From Deinococcus sp. QL22 (GTDB taxonomy: Bacteria; Deinococcota; Deinococci; Deinococcales; Deinococcaceae): a DNA stretch of 64,000 nt. The number at the start of each line of letters is the position of its first letter. Position 1 is the first letter of the stretch. The DNA is taken from the NCBI RefSeq assembly GCF_023370075.1, contig NZ_CP097153.1, positions 332,186 to 396,185 of the forward strand, read 5' to 3'. Below, piece after piece: positions 1-9,022 of the stretch. The notes beneath the pieces were generated by a model. That model saw only the letters and a list, made by a program, of their open reading frames with translations, had not been told where the DNA came from and did no database searches. The position numbers were made by a program, and so were the translations under genes.

Positions 1-30
1 AGGCCTCTTGAGACGTGCCCATGCTGGTCG

Positions 31-765
31 TCATGCCGTCAGGGCACGGTTGAGGGTAACCATACCGTCATGCGTGAGCGGCGCGCTTTGGGTCATGAAT
101 GTCTTCATCAGTGCGTCGCGGTTCTGCGGCGCACGTTGCTGGTCGGCAGCGGTCACCGCCACCTGCAGTTCGTCCAACGGCAATTCAGTGCAGTATGCCG
201 GGGTACCCGGCTGCTGCCGCCAAGACTCTGCGAGGGCTCCTGCGTCCAGGGCGTCAAAACCCGTGGCGTCCACCAACTGCATCGCTGTAGCTTTTGCTTG
301 TCTATCGTCACCAGCCACTGGAAGGGCGATCCGTGCGGGCGTGCCAGCGGCCGTGCCCCGGTCTGTCAGGGTCTGCGCCAACACCGCGTTCCATGCTTTG
401 GTCACCGGTCGGCCAATCTGTTCACTGACCCAGACGCCTTCCGGTTTGCCTGCATCGACTTCCGTGATAGCCCCGTCGCGGAAAGGATAGTAGTTCGACG
501 TGTCTATGACCACGACGTCCTTGGGAACTTCGCTGAAGAGCCCTCCCAGTTCAGTGTGACGAGCGAACGGGATCGACAGAATGATCACGTCAACGTCCTG
601 AACCGCCTCTTGCTTGGTGACGGCAACCGCACCGACTTCACGGGCGAGGTCAAAAATGGACTCCGGCCCTTTGGAGTTCGCGAGTTTGACCGTATGGCCC
701 CGAGCAGCGAGCTTGCGGGCGAGGGTAGCGCCAATATGGCCAGCGCCGATGATACCGATGTTCAT
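31..765 (-). CDS. NAD(P)-binding reductase, F420H2:NADP oxidoreductase-like
   Basis: 244 aa. The protein opens with a Rossmann dinucleotide-binding motif (GIIGAGHIGATLA, about residues 4-16), and the pattern continues with a basic region after the second strand, as in NADPH-dependent F420 reductase-like and coenzyme F420-dependent NADP reductase family proteins. It is therefore probably a cytoplasmic NAD(P)-dependent oxidoreductase; the substrate cannot be read from the sequence. Its ATG overlaps the TGA of the upstream TetR gene (ATGA, 762-765), so the two are translationally coupled, and a monooxygenase and an exporter lie on the opposite strand. The family is broad and many members of unknown role carry this annotation. 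Confidence 0.75.
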   Translation of the reverse strand: MNIGIIGAGHIGATLARKLAARGHTVKLANSKGPESIFDLAREVGAVAVTKQEAVQDVDVIILSIPFARHTELGGLFSEVPKDVVVIDTSNYYPFRDGAITEVDAGKPEGVWVSEQIGRPVTKAWNAVLAQTLTDRGTAAGTPARIALPVAGDDRQAKATAMQLVDATGFDALDAGALAESWRQQPGTPAYCTELPLDELQVAVTAADQQRAPQNRDALMKTFMTQSAPLTHDGMVTLNRALTA

Positions 766-1415
766 GGTTGACTCCTGGTGGTGTCTGAGCGGTCATACCC
801 GCTCTGAATGAGGGTGCGGAGGCGCCTGGCGTCATCCGTGGATCCTTCCCCCCGGATCCAGGCGACGGCGGCGGTAGCCAGGAACAGGTCACGCGACTGC
901 ACCTCGGTGCGGACATGGCCCTGCACTTGAGCCGCTTGGAGAAACTCGTCCGTCATGGTGATGAGCTGATCGCAGGGATAAGTCAGTGGGTTGTCCGGTG
1001 CACTCGCCCGGGTCGCCGCCATCAGGGGTTCAGGCAGGCCGCTAAAGGCATTGAGGTAGTCCTCCAGGGCGCCCAACCACTGCTGTAGGGCCTCATCCGG
1101 GTCGGCAATCTGGATTAGGGTCGCGCGCCGGGCGACCAGTTCCTGGGAGTGAAGCTGTAAGACCGCAGCCAGGAGGGCCTCTCGGGTCGGGAAATGACGG
1201 TAAAGCGTCCCCGGTCCGATTCCTGCTTCCTTGGCAATGGCGTCCAGTGAGGTGCCGATACCGTGCTGCTGGAAGTGACGCTGTGCCGTGTCCAGGATGA
1301 CCGTGCGGTTGCGAATGACGTCAGTGCGGGGTTTGCGTGAGGTGGCTTCCGTAGAGATCAGTCCTCCTTGCTGAAGTGAGTGGGGATGCTTTGACACTGT
1401 AGAAACGACCTTCAT
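762..1415 (-). CDS. TetR/AcrR family transcriptional regulator
   Basis: 217 aa. The N-terminal third holds a TetR helix-turn-helix: residues about 50-80 contain the pattern ...SLDAIAKEAGIGPGTLYRHFP, with the characteristic G-TLYRHF-ekeaLl signature. The C-terminal domain is divergent, as expected for a ligand-binding part. An AGAGG sequence 7-8 nt before the ATG at 1415 supports this start, although the first 25 residues precede the usual domain boundary and a later start is possible. It is divergent from the monooxygenase gene, with an inverted repeat in the shared 47-bp promoter region, so it probably represses both itself and that gene (inference). Confidence 0.88.
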   Translation of the reverse strand: MKVVSTVSKHPHSLQQGGLISTEATSRKPRTDVIRNRTVILDTAQRHFQQHGIGTSLDAIAKEAGIGPGTLYRHFPTREALLAAVLQLHSQELVARRATLIQIADPDEALQQWLGALEDYLNAFSGLPEPLMAATRASAPDNPLTYPCDQLITMTDEFLQAAQVQGHVRTEVQSRDLFLATAAVAWIRGEGSTDDARRLRTLIQSGYDRSDTTRSQP

Positions 1416-1426
1416 TCTGAAGCCTC

Positions 1427-1462
1427 TTGCATTTCGGAGACTACCTCCGTATTGTACTCTAT
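1427..1462 (+). promoter_or_regulatory. Promoter with embedded inverted repeat (putative TetR operator)
   Basis: TTGCAT (1427-1432) and TATTGT (1450-1455) are separated by 17 bp, and the ATG at 1463 follows the -10 by 7 nt, a leaderless arrangement. The spacer holds CGGAG-ACTAC-CTCCG (1435-1449), a perfect 5-bp dyad. A repressor bound there would block RNA polymerase. The TetR link is inferred from position only. Confidence 0.5.
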
Positions 1463-2812
1463 ATGAAGCGGAGAAGCTCTCCAGATAGACGCATGATCCT
1501 GGGCATGCAATTCAGCAACGGCTACGGCTCTCAACCCCACTCGTGGCGGATGCCAGGGGTCAACCCCACCAACGCCACTGACTTCGACGCTCAGGTACGT
1601 TACGCCCAGGCCGCCGAGCGGGGCAAGATCGATTTCCTGTTCCTGCCCGACGGCCTGGGCATGGACACCGACCTTTCGCACCAGCCTTCCATGTTCACAC
1701 TGGAACCGCTGCTGACCCTGGCGGCCGTCGCCCGCGCTACCAGCCGCATCGGGCTGGTCACCACAGCGTCCTCGACCTTCAACGAGCCGTACAACTTGGC
1801 CCGCATGTTCAAAACCCTCGACGTCATGAGCCACGGACGTATGGGATGGAACGTCGTCCCGACCTCCGACCCGACAGGCGCAGCCAATTTCGGAAAGCAC
1901 CCCATGCAACGCCAGGAGAAGTACGAGCGCCTGCATGAAACAGTGCAGATCGTGCAGGCCCTGTGGGGGAGCTGGGGCCAGGACGCCTGGATTCACGACG
2001 CCGAGAGTGGGCACTTCGCGGACGCTTCCAAGATTCGGCCCGTGAATCTGAAGGGTCGTCACGTGGGTTCGCAGGGCCCGTTGCCCATTCCGCCCTCGGA
2101 GCAGGGTCAACCGGTCATCTTCCAGGCCGGGGGCGGCCACTCCGGCTTGCAGGTGGCCGGTCAGTACGCCAACGGCGTGATCGGGGCGACGTTCACCATT
2201 GAGGATGCTCGCGCCCAACGCACGGCCCTGCGCCGGGCGGCCCAGGAAGCTGGCCGCGACCCTGATGAAATCAAGTTCTTCGCCGGAGTGATGCCCGCTC
2301 TCGGTGCCACCAAACGCGACGCCATTGACCGCCGACTACAGCTCGGCAAGGATCTCCTCCCATCACGGGTGCCCTACCTCGCACAAATGCTCCGTCTCCC
2401 CCTGTCGGTCACCCGCCTCGATACTCCGCTCACAGAGCAGGAACTGGACGCCGCTCAACCCTCACCCGCTGATCCCCGCTCCGGGCAGGCCTTGAAGGTG
2501 GCCCGCGAGGGCTGGACAATCCGCGAGATTCTTGCCCACGGGGTGATCGACTATCACCCCACCCCCGTCGGCACGCCCGAAGTGGTCGCCGACCACATGC
2601 AGGAGTGGTTTGAGGCTGGCGCTGCGGATGGGTTCTGGGTCTCCGTCGATGTCTACGAGGACGGCATTGACACCTTTGTCGATCAGGTGGTGCCCATCTT
2701 GCAGGAACGGGGACTGTTCCACACCGACTATGAGGGCACCACGCTACGGGATCACCTCGGGGTGCGGGAACAGTATGGCCTTGACCCACGCCTCCTCGCC
2801 GTGAGCGGCTGA
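1463..2812 (+). CDS. LLM-class flavin-dependent monooxygenase (NtaA/SnaA/DszA family)
   Basis: 449 aa from the ATG at 1463. The sequence is a bacterial-luciferase-like TIM barrel of the nitrilotriacetate/DszA monooxygenase group: an early W-R-x-P segment, the pattern AERGKIDFLFLPDG, SRIGLVTTASSTFNEPYNLAR and GRMGWNVVPTSD, which in the family line the FMN and substrate site. Such enzymes use reduced FMN and oxygen to oxidise small organic or sulfur/nitrogen compounds. I chose 1463 over an upstream ATG (1427) because the upstream ATG overlaps the predicted promoter; an ATG at 1493 is also possible. The MFS exporter starts 94 bp downstream, suggesting a joint catabolic or detoxification unit. 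The substrate is unknown. Confidence 0.87.
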   Translation: MKRRSSPDRRMILGMQFSNGYGSQPHSWRMPGVNPTNATDFDAQVRYAQAAERGKIDFLFLPDGLGMDTDLSHQPSMFTLEPLLTLAAVARATSRIGLVTTASSTFNEPYNLARMFKTLDVMSHGRMGWNVVPTSDPTGAANFGKHPMQRQEKYERLHETVQIVQALWGSWGQDAWIHDAESGHFADASKIRPVNLKGRHVGSQGPLPIPPSEQGQPVIFQAGGGHSGLQVAGQYANGVIGATFTIEDARAQRTALRRAAQEAGRDPDEIKFFAGVMPALGATKRDAIDRRLQLGKDLLPSRVPYLAQMLRLPLSVTRLDTPLTEQELDAAQPSPADPRSGQALKVAREGWTIREILAHGVIDYHPTPVGTPEVVADHMQEWFEAGAADGFWVSVDVYEDGIDTFVDQVVPILQERGLFHTDYEGTTLRDHLGVREQYGLDPRLLAVSG

Positions 2813-2906
2813 TCCATAGAACCAAGCGAACTGTTGCTCGGTTCGCGTCATGACCCTCTCCTTCCCGACTGTCCCACCACCAGTGTTCTCTCCCGAGGCT
2901 TCCTTC

Positions 2907-4385
2907 ATGACCACTCAGACCCGTGCTATTCCTGCGCCCGCAAACCCAGACGCGCGCAACCGCGCCATCATCCTGGTCCTCCTGATCGCCTCGTTCGTCG
3001 TCGTGCTGAACGAGACCATCATGAATGTCGCGTTGCCGACCCTGATCACCGAGTTCCGCGTCACAGCAGGTGTAGCGCAGTGGCTGGCCACTGCGTTCAT
3101 GCTGACCATGGCGGTGGTGATTCCCACCACAGGCTTCCTGATGCAGCGTCTCTCCACACGTGCTGTGTTTTTTCTCGCTATGGGAACTTTCACTGTCGGC
3201 ACCGTGCTGGCAGCCATCGCGCCTTCCTTTGACCTGCTGTTGTTCGCACGTGTTGTGCAGGCGGTCGGCACAGCCATCATGATCCCGCTCTTGTTCACCA
3301 CGGTCATGACCTTGATTCCTGCCGAGCGGCGCGGCGCAGTCATGGGCAGCATCAGTATCGTCATCGCGGTCGCCCCTGCCCTGGGACCGACGGTCAGCGG
3401 ACTGATTCTTCAGTCGATGTCCTGGCGGTTCATGTTCGTGTTCGTGCTGCCCTTCACCATCGGTGCCCTGGTCTTCGGTGCGCGGACGCTCGTGAATCTC
3501 GGCGAGCCACGGCGGTTGTCCCTGGATGTGGTGTCGCTGCCTCTTTCCGCAGTGGGGTTCGGTGGACTGGTCTACGCGCTGAGTCGCCTGGGTGAATCAC
3601 CTGCCGGCTTGAGTGACCCCTTGGTAAGTGTGCCGCTGCTGCTCAGCGTGTTCAGCCTGGTGCTGTTTGTCTGGCGGCAACAGGTCCTACAACGTCAGGA
3701 CGCGCCGCTGCTGGATCTCCGCGCGCTGCGCTACCCCGTGTTCACAGTCGGCGTCGTGTCGATCATGCTGCTGGCCGTGGCCTTTTTCGGCGGAGCAATT
3801 CTGCTGCCCCTCTACCTCCAGGACGTTCGCGGTCTGAGTACGCTTCAGACCGGCCTGCTGGTGCTGCCTGGCGGCGTATTGATGGGCGTGCTCGCCCCCG
3901 CGATCGGGCGGCTGTATGACCGTCATGGCCCAGCCCTGCTGGCGACCCCAGGAGCAGTGCTGCTCACGCTATCTCTCTGGAGCTTCAGCCGCATCACCGC
4001 CGAGACGGGTGTAACGGCCCTCCTGGCTCTGCACCTCGTGATGAGTGCTGGGTTGGCGTTGACCTTTACACCCCTGTTCACGGCCGCGACGACTCCGCTT
4101 CCTGCCCGCCTGTACTCCCATGGCAGCGCCATCATGAACACGTTGCAGCAGGTGGCGGGGGCTGCTGGGACCGCTTTGCTGATCACCGTGATGACGGGGC
4201 GAACCACGCGTGCTCTAGCGGAAGGGATGGCCCTCCCGCTTGCTCGAGCGGAAGGAGTGCGCGCGGCGTTTGGGGTGGCCTCTGGCATTGCGCTCGTGCT
4301 GGCACTGCTCGTGCTGTTTATGCGCCGCACCTCCGCGCCGTCAGGCGAGGAGGCTGACAGGGCACACGTTCAAGCTGGGCACTAA
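2907..4385 (+). CDS. MFS transporter, DHA2 (EmrB/QacA) drug-export type
   Basis: 492 aa from the ATG at 2907, preceded by a weak CGAGG sequence. About fourteen hydrophobic segments span the length. Early motifs fit the 14-TM DHA2 drug:H+ antiporters: NETIMNVALPTLI in TM1 (motif D1) and the TM5 motif C region with ...GPTVSGLI. A second half-signature, GRLYDRHGP, resembles motif A after TM8. A GTP-less proton antiport of hydrophobic or cationic compounds is the family role. It follows the flavin monooxygenase by 94 bp and probably shares its transcript and TetR control. The start at 2850 would add a proline-rich extension without precedent in the family. Confidence 0.88.
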   Translation: MTTQTRAIPAPANPDARNRAIILVLLIASFVVVLNETIMNVALPTLITEFRVTAGVAQWLATAFMLTMAVVIPTTGFLMQRLSTRAVFFLAMGTFTVGTVLAAIAPSFDLLLFARVVQAVGTAIMIPLLFTTVMTLIPAERRGAVMGSISIVIAVAPALGPTVSGLILQSMSWRFMFVFVLPFTIGALVFGARTLVNLGEPRRLSLDVVSLPLSAVGFGGLVYALSRLGESPAGLSDPLVSVPLLLSVFSLVLFVWRQQVLQRQDAPLLDLRALRYPVFTVGVVSIMLLAVAFFGGAILLPLYLQDVRGLSTLQTGLLVLPGGVLMGVLAPAIGRLYDRHGPALLATPGAVLLTLSLWSFSRITAETGVTALLALHLVMSAGLALTFTPLFTAATTPLPARLYSHGSAIMNTLQQVAGAAGTALLITVMTGRTTRALAEGMALPLARAEGVRAAFGVASGIALVLALLVLFMRRTSAPSGEEADRAHVQAGH

Positions 4386-4447
4386 CTGGACTTGGGAAAA
4401 ATTCACGAGCCACTGAATAAAGCCGTGGAGCATGAACACTATTGAAG

Positions 4448-4860
4448 TCATATGCGGGATCGCCGGGGATATCTCCCGGCGATCTTCTGCCGAATGGCAG
4501 GCACCGACTCGCCGAATAAGCCATCGGGTGGTGACAGGCGCAGCCCTTGCCGGAAGAGCAAGGCCACAAGGCATAACACCGCGTGATGGTGCAGGCCCTG
4601 CCAGCTTCGCCCCCCGCAATGCTCCCGCCCAACTTCCTGTAAGACACCGCGGTGGCCCAGCTCACAGGCCCAACGTTGCTTCGTGGTCGGAATCAAGTGC
4701 TTGAATGCCGTTTCAGGCGGCAAATTGCAGGGGTGATATTTCTTTTCCCTCGGGCGCGTTGCTCACCGATAACCAAGGCACCTTCCGGGGGAAGGTGCTG
4801 TCCTCAGCCCAGGTAAGCTCAGGAACGGTGGCTTCCTACAGCTAAGCAGCGAGCGGCAGC
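4448..4860 (-). pseudogene. Decayed transposase remnant (IS701/IS4-like DDE, C-terminal part)
   Basis: On the minus strand two frames carry pieces of one transposase. The 5' piece (about 4860-4730) reads ...RKVPWLSVSNAPEGKEISPLQ, and the 3' piece (4723-4448) reads TKQRWACELGHRG...GGRSWQGLHHHA. The block GRSWxGxHHH after an ELG segment is the C-terminal signature of IS701-like transposases. The pieces are in different frames with stops between, and no N-terminal half or terminal repeats were seen, so this is a dead fragment. Family assignment rests on remembered motifs. Confidence 0.55.
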
Positions 4861-5369
4861 ACAATCAGCGGTGCGGGTCTGTTCTGGCGATCACACAGCA
4901 AGGCTCATGTGGGCTCTTTGACCTGGAGTGGCACGTCAATCCGAGCATGCCGGAGATCTGGACTTGTGGAGCAGCCATGGGCGCGCCATCACGTCCCATC
5001 AGGCGACGCGAGCGGCGTCCCTCTCCGCCGACCAGCGCCAAGAAAACCGCGTGCTGGCGCAGACCCGACAGGGCATTGAGCAGTCGGTCTTTCGTGTGCT
5101 GGGGGGCGTCTATCGCCATCGGCGGCGTCGGTTTGCCCTTCGAGTTCAGCTGATCGCGGCGCTCTGCAACCTCCCCCGCGCACGGCCCATCTGACTTTCG
5201 CGGGAGGTCTATTGAATTGCATGAATTATTACTAACCTTCCTAAGCCTGATTCTTTGGCCGATTGGAACGGTCGTCCCTCACCCGCTCTTCTTCATGACA
5301 TGTTCACTCTTCCACTAGAGCAGCATCGTGAAACAATTCTGAGATAAGACTTTTAATCTAATCCTCTCT
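4861..5369. other. Gene-poor stretch upstream of the EAL gene
   Basis: No convincing reading frame. The part to about 5220 may be further decayed mobile-element DNA, since short minus-strand frames here are arginine-rich and lack recognisable motifs. The last 150 bp are AT-richer and contain TAATCT (about 5354) shortly before the EAL start, a possible -10. Confidence 0.3.
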
Positions 5370-6479
5370 ATGTCTTCCCGGCTGCCAACTCATCATTCGT
5401 CTCCAGGAACTTCTGACCGCATTCGACCGTGTGACTGTCATACCGTTGAGCCTGCTGCAACTGATCATTTGAGAGGCTTGATTGTGCATGCGGCTTCCAG
5501 TCATGTCCAGCGCAAACTCACCTTGCTGCTTGCGGCCCATGACGTTCCTTCATGCCCCGAACAGGGTGCCCTGCTCATTGCTGCTTCCGCCTTCGACAAG
5601 CTGCCCCTCGTGCTGGCAGCGTTCTTGAGCAATGAACGTTCCCAAGTGCTGGCGGCCCCTTGGGATGGCGAGCAGTTGGATCCCTGGGGCTTGGCGCCTT
5701 TAGAGCACTGGGTGCGGCGGCTGGAGAGTCCCTGGTTTCACGAGGCCAGCGAGAAGCTGCTGTTTCACTTTCAACCGATCGTTCAGCTTGGGACTGGGCA
5801 GGTCTACGGCTATGAAGCGCTGGTACGTGCCCAGTGGAATGGTCACTTTTTCGGCGCTGGTGCCTTGTTGGATGCGGCGGCGGCCCACGGACAGGCGCGC
5901 GCCTTCGACGCCCTCGCTCGGCGCAACGCGATTGTGCAAGGCTATCCACAACTCGGGCCGGATCAACTGCTGTTCATCAATTTTGCGCCGGGGGTGATCT
6001 ATAACCCGGAGGTCTGTCTGCAAACGACCTATGCCGCCTGCCGGGAAGTGGGAGCAGATCTGTCCCGCCTGCTGTTTGAAGTGACCGAGAGTGAGGCATT
6101 TCCGGACTTGGGACTGCTGAAACGCATCTTGGAGAGGTACCGCGCGGAAGGAGCCCAAGTGGCACTGGATGATCTGGGTGCCGGACATACCAGTCTGACG
6201 TACTTGGCTGAACTCAAGCCCGACATTGTCAAACTCGACCGGGCCCTCATCTCAGGGGTACATGACAGTGATCCCCGCGTGCCGTTGGTGTCTGCTCTGG
6301 TTCACTATGCCCATGAACTGGGGATCCGGGTGGTGGCGGAGGGCATTGAAACGGCGCAGGAACTGCAGTTGGTCATGGAGTTGGGCACGGACTTGGCGCA
6401 GGGGTATTACTTGGGCCGCCCGGTGCCTCAGCCGACCGGTCTGGCTCCACAGGCTGCCGGTCATTGGAATCTACAATGA
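5370..6479 (+). CDS. EAL-domain cyclic-di-GMP phosphodiesterase
   Basis: 369 aa. Residues 1-125 form an unassigned N-terminal region; residues about 128-355 are an EAL domain. All signature metal and catalytic positions are visible: E149 in YEALVR, N204 in FINF, E237 in FEVTES, D267/D268 in the DDLGAGH variant of DDFG, K288 in IVKLD, E324 in AEGIE and Q344 in QGYYLGRP. The protein should therefore hydrolyse c-di-GMP to pGpG. There is no membrane segment, so it is cytoplasmic. Its stop overlaps the start of the LOV-GGDEF gene (ATGA, 6476-6479), pairing breakdown and synthesis of the same messenger in one transcript. The exact start is uncertain because no good ribosome binding site precedes it. 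Confidence 0.9.
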   Translation: MSSRLPTHHSSPGTSDRIRPCDCHTVEPAATDHLRGLIVHAASSHVQRKLTLLLAAHDVPSCPEQGALLIAASAFDKLPLVLAAFLSNERSQVLAAPWDGEQLDPWGLAPLEHWVRRLESPWFHEASEKLLFHFQPIVQLGTGQVYGYEALVRAQWNGHFFGAGALLDAAAAHGQARAFDALARRNAIVQGYPQLGPDQLLFINFAPGVIYNPEVCLQTTYAACREVGADLSRLLFEVTESEAFPDLGLLKRILERYRAEGAQVALDDLGAGHTSLTYLAELKPDIVKLDRALISGVHDSDPRVPLVSALVHYAHELGIRVVAEGIETAQELQLVMELGTDLAQGYYLGRPVPQPTGLAPQAAGHWNLQ

Positions 6480-7321
6480 GCGCGGTGCTCCCAGTCGATA
6501 TCCCGGATGAGCTGGTCTGGCAGGTGCTGAACACGGCTCACATCGGCTTAGTGCTCACCGATCCGTATCGGCGCATCCTGTATGTGAACGCCACGTTTGT
6601 GGAGGAGACGGGATACACCGCCGAGGAGGTTCGGGGCAAGCCCTGCAGCTTCTTGCAAGGTCCAGAGACCGATCCGGCTGATGTGGCTGCGCTCCGGGAA
6701 GCCCTGAATCAGGCACAGCCGGTGGAGCGGGTCATTCTCAATTACCGCAAGGACGGCACTCCTCTGTGGTACAGACTCCGCATCCGCCCCCTGCATGTCG
6801 AAGGGGTGCTGCGCTACTTCGTCGGCGTTCAAGAAGACTTTACGTTGGCCCATGCCGCGCAGGTGGAACTGCAGCGCTTGGCTTACCTCGACAGTCTCAC
6901 TGGGCTGGGCAACCGGCGGGCCTTTGATCTTCAGTTGGCACAGGACACCCAGGCAGTGCAGGCGACGAGGCTGTTCGTGCTTGATCTCAATGATTTCAAG
7001 CAGGTCAATGATGCGCGGGGCCATGCGGCCGGGGACGCGTTGCTGGCTCAAGTGGGGGCGTGCTTAAACGCGCTGGTGCAGGGCGGGGGCCACGCCTACC
7101 GGATTGGTGGAGATGAGTTTGCGGTGCTGATTCCTGACGTGGGTTCAGCGGCAGCGCTGTTTGAGATGCGGCTGTTAGAAACCCTCCAGGTACTGGAGGG
7201 CGGCACTCTACGGATCAGTGTAGGCTCGGCTGGCTTGCCTTCAGAAACCACGGACGGGGAAGCCTGGCTGCGCTTGGCTGACCGCCGGATGTACGCCCAC
7301 AAGGCGACCAAAGCACGTTGA
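6476..7321 (+). CDS. LOV/PAS-GGDEF diguanylate cyclase (probable light sensor)
   Basis: 281 aa. Residues 15-125 form a PAS domain of LOV type: GKPCSFLQGPETDP (54-67) matches the flavin-adduct motif GxNCRFLQ with the photoactive cysteine at C57, and NYRKDGTPLW (89-98) and FVGVQEDFT (115-123) are the other LOV hallmarks. Residues 130-281 form a GGDEF domain with DLNDFKQVND and GGDEF intact at 211-215, so synthesis of c-di-GMP is expected. No RxxD inhibitory site precedes GGDEF. The usual Asn before the cysteine is Pro here. The ATG lies inside the stop of the upstream EAL gene, which argues for coupled translation. Blue-light control is inferred from the LOV motif. Confidence 0.88.
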   Translation: MSAVLPVDIPDELVWQVLNTAHIGLVLTDPYRRILYVNATFVEETGYTAEEVRGKPCSFLQGPETDPADVAALREALNQAQPVERVILNYRKDGTPLWYRLRIRPLHVEGVLRYFVGVQEDFTLAHAAQVELQRLAYLDSLTGLGNRRAFDLQLAQDTQAVQATRLFVLDLNDFKQVNDARGHAAGDALLAQVGACLNALVQGGGHAYRIGGDEFAVLIPDVGSAAALFEMRLLETLQVLEGGTLRISVGSAGLPSETTDGEAWLRLADRRMYAHKATKAR

Positions 7322-7735
7322 GGCTGGGTATGAGCAATGACACCACTTCATTGAAGTGTGGCCACTTCAGACTGTAAGCACTGGCCACGCAGCTTGCCTG
7401 ACTGGACATGGATCGCCACAACTGAGAAGACTTACGCCCGTTACTCCGCTGTACTTTCGAGGGTCTGGTTACAACAGGGATTGGGGCGGAAGAAACGAGC
7501 GCAGGAATTCCTTCACCTACACGGTCGAACCTCTGAACCTTCACCATCATCCCCAAACCAGCGTTTCCGACACGACCAGACGACTCAACCAGAGACGAGC
7601 GTTCCAGAAGTGGTCTGCGGTCGCTGCAGGGGTGGCCTGAACCTCAGGCCACCCCTGCCCTCCATATGCCCTGGGGTCGATTAAGGCAACACGACCGCGG
7701 CACCTATGGGTAATCCATTGGCTTTTCTGAGAGAA
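7322..7735. other. Intergenic stretch without a recognised gene
   Basis: No frame with codon structure or known motifs was found between the LOV-GGDEF gene and the transposase remnant. Nothing else was recognised. Confidence 0.3.
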
Positions 7736-7960
7736 CTAAACAACCCTGCACTGAAAGTACAGGGGTTTGGAAGCGACTAAAGTCGCCTTGACGCCATGAC
7801 ACTTACGTTTCTCTCTCTTGGACGAGTCGCCTGCCATTTGGTATCGGTAGCCGAGTGGTTTTATCTTCTCTGCCGAAATGCCTGATCTCACAGCCGCTTG
7901 CACTAAAGTACATGGCTTCAGACCAGCGCGTTGGAACAGTGACCTAGATAACGTTCTCAA
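7736..7960 (-). pseudogene. Possible right-end remnant of an IS200/IS605-type (TnpB) element
   Basis: The minus-strand frame reads like the C-terminal tail of a TnpB protein (GLKPCTLVQAAVRSG... then AGDSSKREKRKCHG...TLVASKPLYF). It ends in an imperfect hairpin, CCCTGCACT-GAA-AGTACAGGG (7743-7763), of the kind that closes such elements; GCGACT-AAAGTCGC nearby is a second small dyad. No catalytic RuvC part remains. The resemblance is from memory and could be coincidence. Confidence 0.35.
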
Positions 7961-8104
7961 TTGTTTAGAGAGTGGCCACTACTGCCTGCTGGACACTATT
8001 TCGCTGGAGAATAACGAACGACCAATAAACGCCCGTTACCCCAAAAAACCAGTCACTGGCACCTTCCCGATATCCAGATCCTCCAACTCAAGGCTGGTTG
8101 AGGT
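7961..8104. other. Short gap downstream of the Mn-catalase gene
   Basis: No gene. No clear terminator for the catalase was found here. Confidence 0.3.
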
Positions 8105-9022
8105 TCAGCGGAGACGCGCCTTATCGTGCAACTTCTGGGCAATCTCCAGAATCTCCCCCATATCCCATTCGGGCGAAAACGCCCCGGAGTCATGGCCGCC
8201 ATCCACCGGCTTCCCGCCCTCAATCGACGTGTACTCATCGACAAACACTTCAGACCCATCCTCAGGATGGGTTCCGGTCCAGATGGTGCCCAACTGCGTG
8301 TAATCCGTGTCGCTGAAGCGGTACAGCTTGCGGTGCACCCCCAGATCCATGATCCGTTTGGATTCCGGAATCAGGCTGGTCGGAATGTTAGGCATCGGCA
8401 GCATCTTGTTGATGTTGACCCCTGTCAGACTCTCCAGCGCTTTGCCGTACGCGATCTGATGCACGCCACCCCGAACCAACAGGTAGCCGACCAACGCCTT
8501 GGCGGTGGGATCATCGACCATTTCGTACACCCGCAGTTTGTTGTGGCGAGCGGCCCCTTCCAGGAAGAAGTTGTGGGTCAGGTCCAGCATCAGGTTGCCG
8601 CTGGAATACACGTAGTCGCCGGTCCACGCCTTGCCGTGAGAATCGGCAATCATGGCCCCAGGGCCACCCGCAATGAAGTGTTTGGTGTTCCTCACGTCCT
8701 GAGCGAAGGAGAAGGGATGGGTGGTGGGGTCAATCGGCGCTTCCTGATCCTTGATATCTGGGCCCGCGAGGAGGCTGTTGATGGTCGCGGCAACGAGTTC
8801 AACGTGGCCCAGCTCTTCGGCCGCGATATTGGAAATCAACTCGTAATAGGGCCGGAGCGTGTCTTTGCCGCGGAAATTGAAGGACTGGGTCAGGTAGTTC
8901 ATCATGGTGGACATTTCACCGAACCGTCCGCCCATCAGTTCCTGAACGGCGGCGGCCCCATTGGGATTGGCTTCTTTGGGGAGCGGCAGATCGAATTGCA
9001 GTTTGTCGATACGTAAAAACAT
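8105..9022 (-). CDS. Manganese catalase (non-haem)
   Basis: 305 aa from the ATG at 9022, chosen because CCGGAGG sits 5 nt upstream. The protein is a four-helix-bundle catalase of the Mn family: AAEELGHVELVAATI holds an E-x-x-H pair of the dimanganese site, and later helices carry FLEGAARHNKLRVYEM and LVRGGVHQIAYGKALE with the matching Glu and His ligands. It dismutates hydrogen peroxide to water and oxygen in the cytoplasm. The length is typical (about 300 aa). The gene stands alone between c-di-GMP genes and mobile-element debris, so it may have arrived with, or been flanked by, insertions. It is the commonest type in stress-resistant bacteria. Confidence 0.93.
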   Translation of the reverse strand: MFLRIDKLQFDLPLPKEANPNGAAAVQELMGGRFGEMSTMMNYLTQSFNFRGKDTLRPYYELISNIAAEELGHVELVAATINSLLAGPDIKDQEAPIDPTTHPFSFAQDVRNTKHFIAGGPGAMIADSHGKAWTGDYVYSSGNLMLDLTHNFFLEGAARHNKLRVYEMVDDPTAKALVGYLLVRGGVHQIAYGKALESLTGVNINKMLPMPNIPTSLIPESKRIMDLGVHRKLYRFSDTDYTQLGTIWTGTHPEDGSEVFVDEYTSIEGGKPVDGGHDSGAFSPEWDMGEILEIAQKLHDKARLR

